Part shown: piece by piece, positions 52,377 to 60,982 of the stretch
How positions within the stretch are numbered: the first letter of the stretch is position 1
Layout: each line of letters starts with the position of its first letter
Assembly: GCA_024636835.1 (NCBI GenBank)
Contig: JAGXGH010000121.1
Span: 1 to 64,000, forward strand
DNA: 64,000 nucleotides
From: Verrucomicrobiales bacterium
GTDB lineage: Bacteria > Verrucomicrobiota > Verrucomicrobiia > Verrucomicrobiales > SLCJ01
Direction: 5' to 3'
The notes under the pieces: model-generated
Seen by the model: the letters and a program-made list of their open reading frames with translations, nothing else
What the model was told of the DNA's origin: nothing
Database searches by the model: none
Translations under genes and position numbers: made by a program

Positions 52377-53294
52377 ATGCGCGTTCTCGTTACCGGTGGT
52401 GCCGGATTCATTGGAAGTCACGTCGTCGAGCACTTTCAGGGCAAGGCTGAGGTGGTGGTTCTCGATAACCTTCGTAGCGGATACCGCGAGAATCTCGATG
52501 GTTTCGACTGCGAGTTTATCGAAGGTTCGATCACTGACCGCGAGGTGGTGAAAAAGGCTGTGCAAGGAGTGGATTATGTCTTCCACCTTGCGGCGATGAT
52601 TTCCGTGCCAGAGAGCATGAGCAAGCCGCAGGAATGCGTGGAGTTGAATGTGATGGGACTACTCAATGTCCTCGATGAAGCCTCAGCCGCTGGTGTGAAA
52701 AAAATCGTTCTCGCCAGTTCCGCAGCCAATTACGGTGACAACCCGACGGTTCCTAAACTCGAGACCATGTTGCCGGAGCCAAAGAGCCCATACGCAATCA
52801 CCAAGCTCGACGGTGAGTTCTATTTGGACATGTATCGCCAAGAAGGAAAGATCGACGCTACTGCGCTGCGTTTCTTCAATGTGTTCGGTCCTCGCCAAGA
52901 CCCGGGCAGCGCCTATGCGGCAGCCGTGCCGATCTTCATGGCGAAAGCGTTCGCTAACGAGCCGATTACGATATTTGGAGATGGCGAGCAGACCCGCGAC
53001 TTCATTTTCGTGAAGGACATCGTTGCCGCACTTGTGTTCGCAGCGACGACTCCCGAACTTCCCGGTGTATTCAACGTTGGCTATGGGGGAAGCATCACAG
53101 TGAATCAACTCGCCGAAGAGATCGTAAAATCGGCAGGGTCCTCTTCGGAGATTCAGCACCTTCCTGAGCGCTCGGGCGATGTGAAACATTCTCGAGCCTC
53201 AGTCGATAAACTACTCGGCGTCGGGTTTAAACACGTCAGTGCCTTCGAGGACGGCATCCGCCAAACGCTGGAGTTTTTTCGCGGTAAAGCGTAG
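52377..53294 (+). CDS. NAD-dependent sugar-nucleotide epimerase/dehydratase
   Basis: 305 residues. Rossmann start VTGGAGFIGSHVVEHF, then FHLAAMISVPESM, catalytic Ser/Tyr/Lys in SSAANYGDNP and SPYAITK (YxxxK), FFNVFGPRQDPGSAYAAAVP and FGDGEQTRDFIFV. This pattern is closest to UDP-glucose/GlcNAc 4-epimerase (GalE/WbpP group). Third gene of the operon, starting 20 bp after the kinase. With the two upstream genes it could give UDP-GlcNAc or UDP-GalNAc from a free hexosamine; this is inferred from order. Confidence 0.88.
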   Translation: MRVLVTGGAGFIGSHVVEHFQGKAEVVVLDNLRSGYRENLDGFDCEFIEGSITDREVVKKAVQGVDYVFHLAAMISVPESMSKPQECVELNVMGLLNVLDEASAAGVKKIVLASSAANYGDNPTVPKLETMLPEPKSPYAITKLDGEFYLDMYRQEGKIDATALRFFNVFGPRQDPGSAYAAAVPIFMAKAFANEPITIFGDGEQTRDFIFVKDIVAALVFAATTPELPGVFNVGYGGSITVNQLAEEIVKSAGSSSEIQHLPERSGDVKHSRASVDKLLGVGFKHVSAFEDGIRQTLEFFRGKA

Positions 53295-53316
53295 TCTTTT
53301 TAAAGTAGAGAGTAGC

Positions 53317-55416
53317 TTACCACGTGGCGGTGACACCGACGATGGCGTTGAAGCCTGATTCGTTTTGTCCCGATCCATGGAAGCGGTAGTCGTCATTCGA
53401 TAGGTTTTCTAGACCGAGGGTGATCTCAAGGTTATCGTTGATTTGATAACCCGAGTAAATCGAATAGACGATGTAGCCTGGTGTGCCATTGATAGGAATG
53501 CGTTGGGTATCATCTGCAGCTTCTGCGTAAAGGTTGTCGCCCTTCATGGCGGCGCGAATACGGGGCTCGATGTAGAATTTGGAATCAGGGCTTGTCCAAC
53601 GGATAGAGAACGCGCCCATCAGTGGGTGCATACGGGTTGCTGTATCCCAACTTTCCGCCCCTCCGAGGACAGACGGAGCTTTAATTTTTCCATCTTGCCA
53701 GGCACCAAAGAGCCTTGCTGTCCAGTTCTCTGCAAAGCGCCACTGGATATCCCCCTCGAAACCATAGACGTAACCTTCACCGGCATTGATTGAGGTGCGT
53801 CCGCCCTTACCGTCGTCGACACCTGTGATGGGGTTGTCGATGTCGTTATAGTATCCGGCTAGTGATGCGGTGATCTCGTCGTTGAAGAAGCGTATGCCGA
53901 GTTCGTAGTTGATATACTCCTCGGGGTCGACACCCACCGAGCCGGAGCTGTCGATTCCATTAAGGGCGAAGGTCTGGCCGGTGAGATCGTCCAGGTTCGG
54001 AGCACGGAATGCTTGTGACGCACCGCCGAACAATGACCAGTTGTCGTCAATATCGAACATCCCGCGAAGACTCAGTGAGATATCGTCCCAGGAATTGCTG
54101 CCAGAGCTGTCGGTAGTCGCGCCTTCCACACGGTATTTCTCCCACTCGGCACGTGCGTAGGAATAACGCATGCCACCAGTGATTTGTAGGTTTTCCAGTG
54201 CCTGCCATTCATATTGGGTAAACGCCCCAAAGATGTCGTAGCTGGAATCGTCGGCAACCGGGCGTTGAGTCGGATCAAAATTACCATTTGTTGTGGCGTA
54301 GGAATCAACGCTGTCGTGATAGTAGTCAGCTCCGTAGACCAAGGTGCCCGGACCAACGGCGGACTGGAATTGAATGTCGGCCCCGTAGGTGTCGAGATCG
54401 ATGGATTGATCCGTCACATCGCGTCCGCTGTTGGAGCGGTCGCGAAACGTTGAATCTTGCGAGCGCTGATAGGAAAGTGTCGCCGAGTAAGTTTCGATGA
54501 AATGATCCGTCAGCGCCCCGTCGAGACGCAGATAGGTGAGCGACCGCTCCTGGTCGTAGGTACGGGCGGCATCGCTGCCGGGAGTGGCGAATGAGTCGCC
54601 GTGTCTCCAGCCCGGATTGTAGACGGTATTGTGCCACCGCCAGACATCGTCTTGATTGAAGTATTGGTGGGCGAGGGTGATGGTTGTTTCCTCGTTGACC
54701 GCTGCTTCAAATTTGAAATCAAAGGCTTGTTCTGGGTAGCCGGTGTGGCGCATGCGTCCTACGGCGCTGTCTTCGATATCGCCGAACTCTTTCCATGAAG
54801 CGCCGAGGCTAGCTCCCCATTTTCCACCCACACCGAATTCGGTTTCGAGTCGCCCTACATGGCTTTGACTGTTGCTGTCAAAGCGGTAATGGCTGCGACC
54901 GTGGAAAAAACTACCAGACTCGTCGCGGAAATCACTGCCGCGTGTCACTAGGTTCACAGTGCCGCCGATCGAGTCCGATCCATAGAGCACCGAACCTTGT
55001 CCTTTGATGATTTCTAAGTGATCGAGATTCTCTTGATCGAAGGTGTTCCAATACTGGACCGGACCAGAGCGCCATGTGGAGTTGTTGATTCTCACGCCAT
55101 CAATGAGGAGTAGGTTTTGACGGCCAGTGAACCCGCGGATGTAAGGAGAGCCGTGTCCGTGGGCAGTTTTCTGAACGAGCACGCCGGGCACATCACGGAA
55201 GGCGTCTGGGATGGATCGGTTCTGGGACTGCTCCAAGAGCACGCGGTCCAAAATGTAAGCGGTATATGGCGTTTCCTCGATTGTCTGATTGGAGCGAGTG
55301 GCGGTGACGGTGATAGGATCCAGGATATTGTCTGGAGCCGGTTCCTGTGCATTCAGAGGTAGCGCGCACGCCAGGGTGCCTACCGTGTAGACGAAAGAGA
55401 GTTTGATTTTGTGCAT
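53317..55416 (-). CDS. TonB-dependent outer membrane receptor
   Basis: 699 residues with signal peptide (MHKIKLSFVYTVGTLACALPLNA). TonB box-like DPITVTATRSNQ, plug domain (IPDAFRDVPGVLVQKTAHGH, SPYIRGFTGRQNLLLIDGVR, LEIIKGQGSVLYGSDSIGGT), a beta-barrel of about 500 residues and a terminal aromatic residue (VTATW). RAPNLDDL and YELGIRFF lie in the region used by heme and colicin-type receptors. Substrate uncertain: heme, siderophore, cobalamin or sugar are all possible. It is divergent from the two-component genes (119 bp between starts) and convergent with the epimerase. Confidence 0.92.
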   Translation of the reverse strand: MHKIKLSFVYTVGTLACALPLNAQEPAPDNILDPITVTATRSNQTIEETPYTAYILDRVLLEQSQNRSIPDAFRDVPGVLVQKTAHGHGSPYIRGFTGRQNLLLIDGVRINNSTWRSGPVQYWNTFDQENLDHLEIIKGQGSVLYGSDSIGGTVNLVTRGSDFRDESGSFFHGRSHYRFDSNSQSHVGRLETEFGVGGKWGASLGASWKEFGDIEDSAVGRMRHTGYPEQAFDFKFEAAVNEETTITLAHQYFNQDDVWRWHNTVYNPGWRHGDSFATPGSDAARTYDQERSLTYLRLDGALTDHFIETYSATLSYQRSQDSTFRDRSNSGRDVTDQSIDLDTYGADIQFQSAVGPGTLVYGADYYHDSVDSYATTNGNFDPTQRPVADDSSYDIFGAFTQYEWQALENLQITGGMRYSYARAEWEKYRVEGATTDSSGSNSWDDISLSLRGMFDIDDNWSLFGGASQAFRAPNLDDLTGQTFALNGIDSSGSVGVDPEEYINYELGIRFFNDEITASLAGYYNDIDNPITGVDDGKGGRTSINAGEGYVYGFEGDIQWRFAENWTARLFGAWQDGKIKAPSVLGGAESWDTATRMHPLMGAFSIRWTSPDSKFYIEPRIRAAMKGDNLYAEAADDTQRIPINGTPGYIVYSIYSGYQINDNLEITLGLENLSNDDYRFHGSGQNESGFNAIVGVTATW

Positions 55417-55496
55417 GAACGGAAGCTAGCGACCTCGATCAGAACGGGCAAATTTGATTATCTTTGAATTGATGATGGGGATGAATAATGGATAAA

Positions 55497-55517
55497 AATT
55501 GTCCATTGTCGAAGATC
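55497..55517. promoter_or_regulatory. Inverted repeat between receptor and kinase genes
   Basis: AATGGA (55497-55502) and TCCATT (55512-55517) separated by 9 bases of AT-rich DNA, lying 19 bp before the kinase start and 80 bp before the receptor start. A possible operator for one or both units; no consensus known to me. Confidence 0.4.
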
Positions 55518-55535
55518 GGCTAAAGTGACTCCTGT

Positions 55536-56873
55536 ATGACCGATGTAGTTAGCAGAGTGAAAAGACGACATGAAAATGGCGGTCTGTTTCGTCGCTTGCT
55601 TGTGCCGATGCTTGTTTTGGTGATAGCTGCGGGCGCTGTTGGCGCGATTTGGAATGGACGCTCAAGAGCTCTCGAATTTCGCGAACGCACGATGACGACG
55701 ATGCGTGGAAATGCAGAGTTGATCGTGCGCTTAAAGTTGCCCTTATCCGAGCGCTTGATGGAGAATTTTTCCACGGCGATGGGGCGACCTTTGGGTGTGG
55801 TTGGGCCGGGAAGGAAGTCGGCATTTAGTGGCAATTGGACGACTGATGAACGTTCGTGGGCATTGGATATCGAGCGTGAGGGCGACGGCTGGGATAGGCG
55901 GAAGAATACGGAATTGTTAGTGGTGCCTATTGTAGGGACTAGCCAGTATCTTGTGGCACTCAATCGTGGAGTGTCGTGGTTTTCGTGGCGAGAAGCTTCC
56001 TCTTGGTGGTTTTTTGGCATTATCTGTATACTAGGTGCCGTCTTTGCATTCGTCTTGTCCCGGCATCTTGTTGGACCGCTTCGTGAGTTGGCGCAGCGTG
56101 CACCGGCGATGGATTATTCGGAATTGCCGGATGCGTTAACCGAGCGCGGTGATGAGCTCGGGACATTGGCTCGAGCATTGCGCGATGCGCGGTCTCGAAT
56201 GTTGCTGGAGCGTGATAGGCGGAAGCAATCCGAGCGGCTGGCGATGTTGGGGCAGATAGCTACAGGCTTGGCTCATGAGATCCGAAATCCGGCAGCCGCA
56301 ATTTTAGCGCAGGCTGAGGTTCTTAAAGCTAGTGGGACGCATGAGGCCGAACTGATTCATGACGAAGCCGAAGAAGTGCTGGCGCTCGTTAATCAGTGGA
56401 TGTTCATCGCGAGACCTGAGCCACCTCAGGTTCGACCAATGAGTTTGACAGGATGCGTGCGTGATTTATGTGACCGGATGAAGGCTCAGGCGGAGTTTCA
56501 CCAAGTGAAAATTGAGCTGGATTTGACTGATCCGCTGGAAGTCCGCGGTGATGCTCGACGCATTCAGCAAGTGATCCGAAACCTGATCAATAATGGAATA
56601 GCCGCGATGCCCGGCGGTGGGAGTTTGTCGATCCACGGGTGCGAGAAAAATGGCCATGTAGTGCTTTCTGTCGTCGATGAAGGTCCTGGGTTTTCGACGT
56701 CTGCTTTGGAGCATTTCGGTGAGCCTTTTTATACGGAAAAGGAGGGTGGAATGGGGCTCGGTTTGGCGCTTGTGAAGGGTGTCATCGAAGCACATGACGG
56801 AACCGTGCAGGTAGAGAATCTTCGAGAGGGTGGAGCGGGAGTAGAGATTATTTTAAAAAGTGAACAGAGATGA
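55536..56873 (+). CDS. Membrane sensor histidine kinase
   Basis: 445 residues. TM1 at about 21-38 (LLVPMLVLVIAAGAVGAI) and TM2 at 157-175 (FFGIICILGAVFAFVLSRH) enclose a 115-residue sensor domain outside the cytoplasm. HAMP-like sequence (VGPLRELAQRAPAMDYSELP) leads to the H-box LAHEIRNPAAAI with H247, N-box (QQVIRNLINNGIAAM), G1 (VVDEGPGFS) and G2 (GGMGLGLALVKGVI). Intact by motif. Its stop overlaps the start of the response regulator (ATGA at 56870-56873). Confidence 0.93.
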   Translation: MTDVVSRVKRRHENGGLFRRLLVPMLVLVIAAGAVGAIWNGRSRALEFRERTMTTMRGNAELIVRLKLPLSERLMENFSTAMGRPLGVVGPGRKSAFSGNWTTDERSWALDIEREGDGWDRRKNTELLVVPIVGTSQYLVALNRGVSWFSWREASSWWFFGIICILGAVFAFVLSRHLVGPLRELAQRAPAMDYSELPDALTERGDELGTLARALRDARSRMLLERDRRKQSERLAMLGQIATGLAHEIRNPAAAILAQAEVLKASGTHEAELIHDEAEEVLALVNQWMFIARPEPPQVRPMSLTGCVRDLCDRMKAQAEFHQVKIELDLTDPLEVRGDARRIQQVIRNLINNGIAAMPGGGSLSIHGCEKNGHVVLSVVDEGPGFSTSALEHFGEPFYTEKEGGMGLGLALVKGVIEAHDGTVQVENLREGGAGVEIILKSEQR

Positions 56874-58132
56874 AACCGAGAATCTTAATTGTGGAGGATA
56901 ACCGCGCATTAGCGATGGCATTGGCGGCGAAGGCGGCGCATTGGGGATTTGCGACTGAGCTTGCGCCGACTCTTGCGCTAGCCAGGAAGGCACTTGTGAA
57001 CATGCGACCTGACGTGGTGTTGTTCGACCTTGGATTACCCGATGGCAGTGGGATGGAATTGCTTAAGGAAGATCTGCCCTACGCCGCGATTATCACTGCT
57101 CATGGTGAGTTGGACCATGCGATCGCTGCGAAGAAAGCGGGGGTGAACGAGTTCTTTGTGAAGCCTGTGGATTTCGAGGCGCTTGATCAATTTCTACGGA
57201 CGGTAGTTCCGCGCGATCGCGAAGTGCTTGAAAATCGTGATATTGCAGGAGATTTTATCGGAGAGTCCGCGTCGATGCGTCCGGTTTTTCAAAAGATTGC
57301 CCAGGCATGCGTTTCGAATCGCCCCGTTCTGGTAAGTGGTTCACCGGGAACCGGACGAAGCCATGTTGCCAATTTGATTTACCGGAAATCGGAGAAGCCG
57401 GGAAAACTTGTCGTGATCGATGGTCGTTACATGGAGTCGCTTCCAGACTTGGACGCTAGCGACTCAGCTTTGACGGTCGTGTTGGATCATGTCGAGGCCT
57501 TGGCGCTCGATCAGCAGGTAGCCTTGGCCAAAGCATTTGAAGAAGCAGGCACAGGGGTGAGAGTGATCGCAATATGTAATAGCCGCGGTCTGCTGCCAGC
57601 TGTCAAAGACCATCGATTTCATCCCGATCTGTATTACTATCTTCAAGGGATTGAGGTGCAGTTGCCCGCTTTGGAGGAACGTCAGCAAGATTTTCCTGCG
57701 CTCTGTGAAGGGTTTCTAGATAAATACGAGAGCAATCAAAAGCTCGATGTTTCCCAAGAGGCGCTCAAGCTACTTCGTGAAAATACATGGCCCGGTAACT
57801 TACGTGAGTTGCGTGATGTGTTGCATCTTGCTGCCGAGTCTGCCACCAATCGAACGATTGAGGTAAAAGACTTGCCTGAGACAGTGATAGCGCAGGTGAG
57901 AAGGGATCAAATTAGCGATCCCTTGGCATTGGAGATTCGGAATTGGGTGGATGAAGCCTTAGCCTCTACGGATGAGATTCCAGAATATCGCGAACTGATC
58001 GCGGGCCTTGAATCTAAACTCTTGACCGACCTTTTAACGAGGTTCGATGGCAAGCCCTCAGTGATGGCTCACGAACTCAAACTCAACCGCTCAACTCTCC
58101 GTAAACGGTTGCGAGAGTTGGGACTGGGGTGA
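56870..58132 (+). CDS. NtrC-like response regulator with eroded ATPase motifs and no GAFTGA
   Basis: 420 residues. Receiver domain with phospho-Asp D53 in VVLFDLGLPDGSG and K97 in FVKPVDF. The AAA+ part (DFIGESASMRPVFQKIAQAC) follows, but Walker A is GSPGTGRS (Arg for the usual Lys), Walker B is TVVLDHVEAL (DH for DE), and the segment that should contain GAFTGA is shortened. FHPDLYYYLQ and WPGNLRELRDVLH remain. A Fis-type HTH closes (MAHELKLNRSTLRKRLRELG). Normal sigma-54 activation is therefore unlikely; direct DNA binding control is inferred. Operon partner: kinase. Confidence 0.85.
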   Translation: MKPRILIVEDNRALAMALAAKAAHWGFATELAPTLALARKALVNMRPDVVLFDLGLPDGSGMELLKEDLPYAAIITAHGELDHAIAAKKAGVNEFFVKPVDFEALDQFLRTVVPRDREVLENRDIAGDFIGESASMRPVFQKIAQACVSNRPVLVSGSPGTGRSHVANLIYRKSEKPGKLVVIDGRYMESLPDLDASDSALTVVLDHVEALALDQQVALAKAFEEAGTGVRVIAICNSRGLLPAVKDHRFHPDLYYYLQGIEVQLPALEERQQDFPALCEGFLDKYESNQKLDVSQEALKLLRENTWPGNLRELRDVLHLAAESATNRTIEVKDLPETVIAQVRRDQISDPLALEIRNWVDEALASTDEIPEYRELIAGLESKLLTDLLTRFDGKPSVMAHELKLNRSTLRKRLRELGLG

Positions 58133-58246
58133 TGCGAAGTGCAGGTGGGTTCGGATGCTCGTTTCGCAGCCATTCAGTAAGCGTGGACATCGATATAGTT
58201 GCTGAACCACTCGCAAGGCAACATAAATGCGATTAAACAAGAAGGT

Positions 58247-58266
58247 TTGCTATACATGTATAGCAA
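58247..58266. promoter_or_regulatory. Perfect 20-bp palindrome before the toxin-antitoxin genes
   Basis: TTGCTATACATGTATAGCAA is fully self-complementary and lies 15 bp before the antitoxin start. Antitoxins with an RHH or AbrB-like fold bind such sites to repress their own operon. Confidence 0.85.
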
Positions 58267-58281
58267 TCGTATACTACGTGC

Positions 58282-58488
58282 ATGCTTGCGATACGTCTTA
58301 GCCCCGATCTTGAAGATCGGCTTACCGCACTTGCCAAGAAGACCGGCAGGACCAAAACCTTTTACGCCCGTGAGGCTATTGAGCAACATCTCGAAGACCT
58401 CGAGGACTATTACCTTGCCGCTGACAGATTGAAGAACCCTGGACGAATCTATACCTCTGAAGAAGTTGAGCGCGAACTGGGACTATAG
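58282..58488 (+). CDS. RelB/DinJ-like antitoxin
   Basis: 68 residues. LAIRLSPDLEDRLTALAKKTGRTKTFYAREAIEQHLEDLE has the ribbon-helix-helix pattern: an alternating beta start and two helices; the C-terminal IYTSEEVERELGL would wrap the toxin. It overlaps the toxin gene by 23 bp and lies behind a perfect palindromic operator, so the module is autoregulated in all likelihood. Confidence 0.88.
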   Translation: MLAIRLSPDLEDRLTALAKKTGRTKTFYAREAIEQHLEDLEDYYLAADRLKNPGRIYTSEEVERELGL

Positions 58489-58738
58489 CTTCACCACAAA
58501 GGCCCTTAAGGAGCTGCGTAAGCTCGGTCACGACCCAGCAAGGCGTATCGTTTCTTTCCTCAAGACGCGCATCAAAGGGAACGAAGATCCTCGACGCTTC
58601 GGTAAGGGCTTGAAGGGTGATCTTGGCGAATTCTGGCGCTATTGCGTCGATGATTACCGCATCCTCTGCAAGATCGAGGATGATGTCGTTACCGTTCTCG
58701 TGATCAAGGTCGGCCACCGAGGCGATGTTTACGAGTGA
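58466..58738 (+). CDS. RelE/ParE-type toxin
   Basis: 90 residues starting with a TTG at 58466 inside the antitoxin gene (MSANWDYSFTTKALKELRKLG). Middle part IVSFLKTRIKGNEDPRRFGKGLKGDLGEFWRYCVDDYRILCKIED and end VTVLVIKVGHRGDVYE are the RelE/YafQ fold. Expected action: ribosome-dependent mRNA cleavage. Its TGA stop (58736-58738) lies inside the start of a family D repeat, exactly like the gene at 13960-14499. Confidence 0.88.
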   Translation: MSANWDYSFTTKALKELRKLGHDPARRIVSFLKTRIKGNEDPRRFGKGLKGDLGEFWRYCVDDYRILCKIEDDVVTVLVIKVGHRGDVYE

Positions 58739-58819
58739 TACAATGTCTTGGTATTGATCTGACGCGAACGTATATATTTAACTGCTTGATCGTACGTTGT
58801 TTGTGCGCGGCGAATAGTC
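58735..58819 (+). repeat. Repeat family D, copy 3 (overlaps a stop codon)
   Basis: GTGATACAATGTCTTGG, TATTGATCTGACGCGAAC, variable middle, TTGTGCGCGGCGAATAGTC. The TGA of its GTGATAC start is the toxin's stop codon. One arm of the terminal hairpin has a mismatch. Confidence 0.8.
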
Positions 58820-59152
58820 AGTTTTTTATTTGGAAGCGGTATTATGTCTACTGGAAGCCGCACATGGTCAGAATATCCATGGTTCCACAGGACCGTAAAT
58901 GATGAGTGTTCTGTATCACTGTGAAAAATGGGATCAGGGTTTCCTGTAGCGGACGCTTTGCAAGCGCCGATTGAAGGTCTCTCTGCTTCCCTCACCACCC
59001 TACGACGTTTGCAAAACGCCGCTATAAAACTTGTCCCCCATTTTACGTCTTCTTGTCCTTCCAGCCCTTCTGGTAAAAGAATCATCATCCTCCGCGTACC
59101 TACGCAGCTGTGTAAAGACTTAGATATAATCTTCGATGATGGGGAAGTTGAC
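58739..59152. other. Spacer with repeats before the CopG-type gene
   Basis: Beyond the family D copy this stretch holds a polypyrimidine repeat at 59049-59079 (shared with 7762-7783 and, reversed, 2674-2701) and, from about 59111, the in-frame N-terminal extension of the CopG-type gene without a usable start. No other gene is supported. Confidence 0.5.
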
Positions 59153-59419
59153 ATGAACGACTACCTCGATCTCTCGAAGGCGTTCTGCCCTGGCCAAGAA
59201 CATAAGCGGGTCAATGTGGATTTTCCCATCTGGATGATTGATCGCCTCGACCGTGAAGCTGGCCGACTTGGCGTGCCCCGACAATCCCTCATCAAGGTCT
59301 GGATTGGAGAGCATCTAGGGCAGCGCAAGACAAACAAACCAAAAAGAAGGCCAATAAAGCGGGGTAGTCGCGTCGGCAAGATGCCAACGCCACGGGCTAC
59401 AGTTGTGCGGCGTTGCTAG
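59153..59419 (+). CDS. CopG-type antitoxin, apparently orphaned and shortened
   Basis: 88 residues from the ATG at 59153 (MNDYLDLSKAFCPGQEHKRV). The core VNVDFPIWMIDRLDREAGRLGVPRQSLIKVWIGEHL is the CopG/BrnA-like ribbon-helix-helix. Related proteins carry about 15 more residues (KxLDxxFDDGE) before this; here KDLDIIFDDGEVD is present upstream in frame but without a start codon nearby, because a repeat (59049-59079) lies just before. The C-terminal 30 residues are basic and atypical. No toxin gene is adjacent. Confidence 0.6.
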   Translation: MNDYLDLSKAFCPGQEHKRVNVDFPIWMIDRLDREAGRLGVPRQSLIKVWIGEHLGQRKTNKPKRRPIKRGSRVGKMPTPRATVVRRC

Positions 59420-59440
59420 GTGACGAAGTATCAAAACGGC

Positions 59441-60937
59441 TTAACGCTGGGCGGTTTGTGCAGCGGGAGCTGGTTCTTCGAGGGCCTTGAAGAGCGGCGT
59501 TGGGTAGATGCCGAAGAAGAAGATGCCTGCTGTGTAGGCGATGATCAGTGCTTTGGTGGTGATGCCGATGGGTTGGGAATCGAGGTCGATGCCTTCGTCG
59601 GGTTCGTTCCAGAAGACGTTCTTAAGGACTTTGAGATAGTAGTAGAAACCAGCTGCTGCGCCAATGATGGCGATGGTGAGGAGGATGTAGTGTCCTGCGT
59701 CCACAGCTGCGGCGATGACGAGGAATTTCCCCCAAAATCCTGCGGTGAGCGGGACCCCGGCCAGGCTCGACATGGAGACGACCAAGGCGAAGGCGAGGAA
59801 GGGTGAGCGTTTCGCCAGTCCGTCGAAAGCGACGAGTTCGTCGCTGCCGGTGCGCGAACGAATCACGGTGAGGACCGCGAAGGCGATGATGGTCATCAAG
59901 AGGTAGGCTCCGAGATAGAATCCGATGGTGGAGAATGGCGCGTCGGATACGATGCCGAGTAGCAGGAACCCTGCGTGGGCGATCGATGAGTAGGCTAGCA
60001 GACGTTTGAAGTTGCTTTGGCCGATGGCGGCCAGGTTGCCGATGATCAGGGTGGCACCGGTAATGAATGCGAGGATTAGAATGATCTTTGGAGCCATCGC
60101 TTCGGAGGCGAGGAAGGGAGTGAGGAAACGCCACAAGACGATGAAGCCAGCGGCTTTTGATCCCACGGAGAGGAACGCGGTGATCGGTGTGGGTGCTCCT
60201 TGATAGACGTCGGGGATCCACAATTGCATGGGGGCGGCACCGACTTTGAATCCAAGCGCAATCAGCACCAACACGACGCCAAACATGAGAGTTGGAGTGG
60301 CGGCCCAGGTGGACCATTGCTCGGGTGATGCGGCGGAGAGGGCTTCGAGTGAGAGTGTGCCGGTGGCACCGAATACCCAGGCGATGCCGTACACGAGGAA
60401 GCCGGTGGAGAGTGCGCCGAGGATAAGATATTTCACGCCTGCCTCGAGCGAGCCCACGTTGCGGCGCATGGAGGCGACGAGCACGTAGAAGCTGATGGTG
60501 ACGGTTTCCAGAGCGACGAGCATGGTGACCAGATCCTTGGCGGATGCCATCCACATGAGGCCTGCACAGGTGAAGAGAGGGAGCGAGAAGAATTCGCCGA
60601 TACCACCTTGGCTGCCCTTGTCTGCTTCTTCAGGGCCGTTGATGCCTCTTCGAAGCACTGGAAGGAAGTCGAGCGAGAGGAGGACGACGGAAAGTGTGGT
60701 TAGCAAGGCAATGCCTTTGAAGAAGATCGCTGCGCTATCGGTATGGTAGTAGTCCCTGAAGGTGTCGCCAAGATCAGCGGAGGAATCGACGGCGAAGAGC
60801 AGTCCAAAAACAATCAGCAGGGCTGCGGCGGAGAGCTTGCCGAGCACGGCTTTGTTTTTGAGGGTGGTGAAGGATTCGATCATCAAGAGGATGAGACCGA
60901 AGCCAACGAGGAGAAATTCTAGGATGTAAGCAGGCAT
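59441..60937 (-). CDS. nuoN: NADH-quinone oxidoreductase subunit N
   Basis: 498 residues with about 14 helices. Landmarks: LEFLLVGFGLILLMIESF start, DLVTMLVALETVTISFYVLVA with the conserved Glu of helix 5, and LGFKVGAAPMQLWIPDVYQGAPTPITAFLSV in which the lysine is the proton-channel residue. Antiporter-like membrane subunit of complex I, inner membrane. Last of the nuoL-M-N order; starts 45 bp after nuoM. Confidence 0.95.
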   Translation of the reverse strand: MPAYILEFLLVGFGLILLMIESFTTLKNKAVLGKLSAAALLIVFGLLFAVDSSADLGDTFRDYYHTDSAAIFFKGIALLTTLSVVLLSLDFLPVLRRGINGPEEADKGSQGGIGEFFSLPLFTCAGLMWMASAKDLVTMLVALETVTISFYVLVASMRRNVGSLEAGVKYLILGALSTGFLVYGIAWVFGATGTLSLEALSAASPEQWSTWAATPTLMFGVVLVLIALGFKVGAAPMQLWIPDVYQGAPTPITAFLSVGSKAAGFIVLWRFLTPFLASEAMAPKIILILAFITGATLIIGNLAAIGQSNFKRLLAYSSIAHAGFLLLGIVSDAPFSTIGFYLGAYLLMTIIAFAVLTVIRSRTGSDELVAFDGLAKRSPFLAFALVVSMSSLAGVPLTAGFWGKFLVIAAAVDAGHYILLTIAIIGAAAGFYYYLKVLKNVFWNEPDEGIDLDSQPIGITTKALIIAYTAGIFFFGIYPTPLFKALEEPAPAAQTAQR

Positions 60938-60982
60938 TTTCTGGGGAAAAGTAGAGAGTAGAAAGTAGAGAGAGGAAGAAGC

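Noticed and set aside
53295-60982. Short AGTAGAGAGTAG motif shared by the spacers at 53299 and 60950
   Set aside because: Too short and low in complexity to call a repeat family from two cases.
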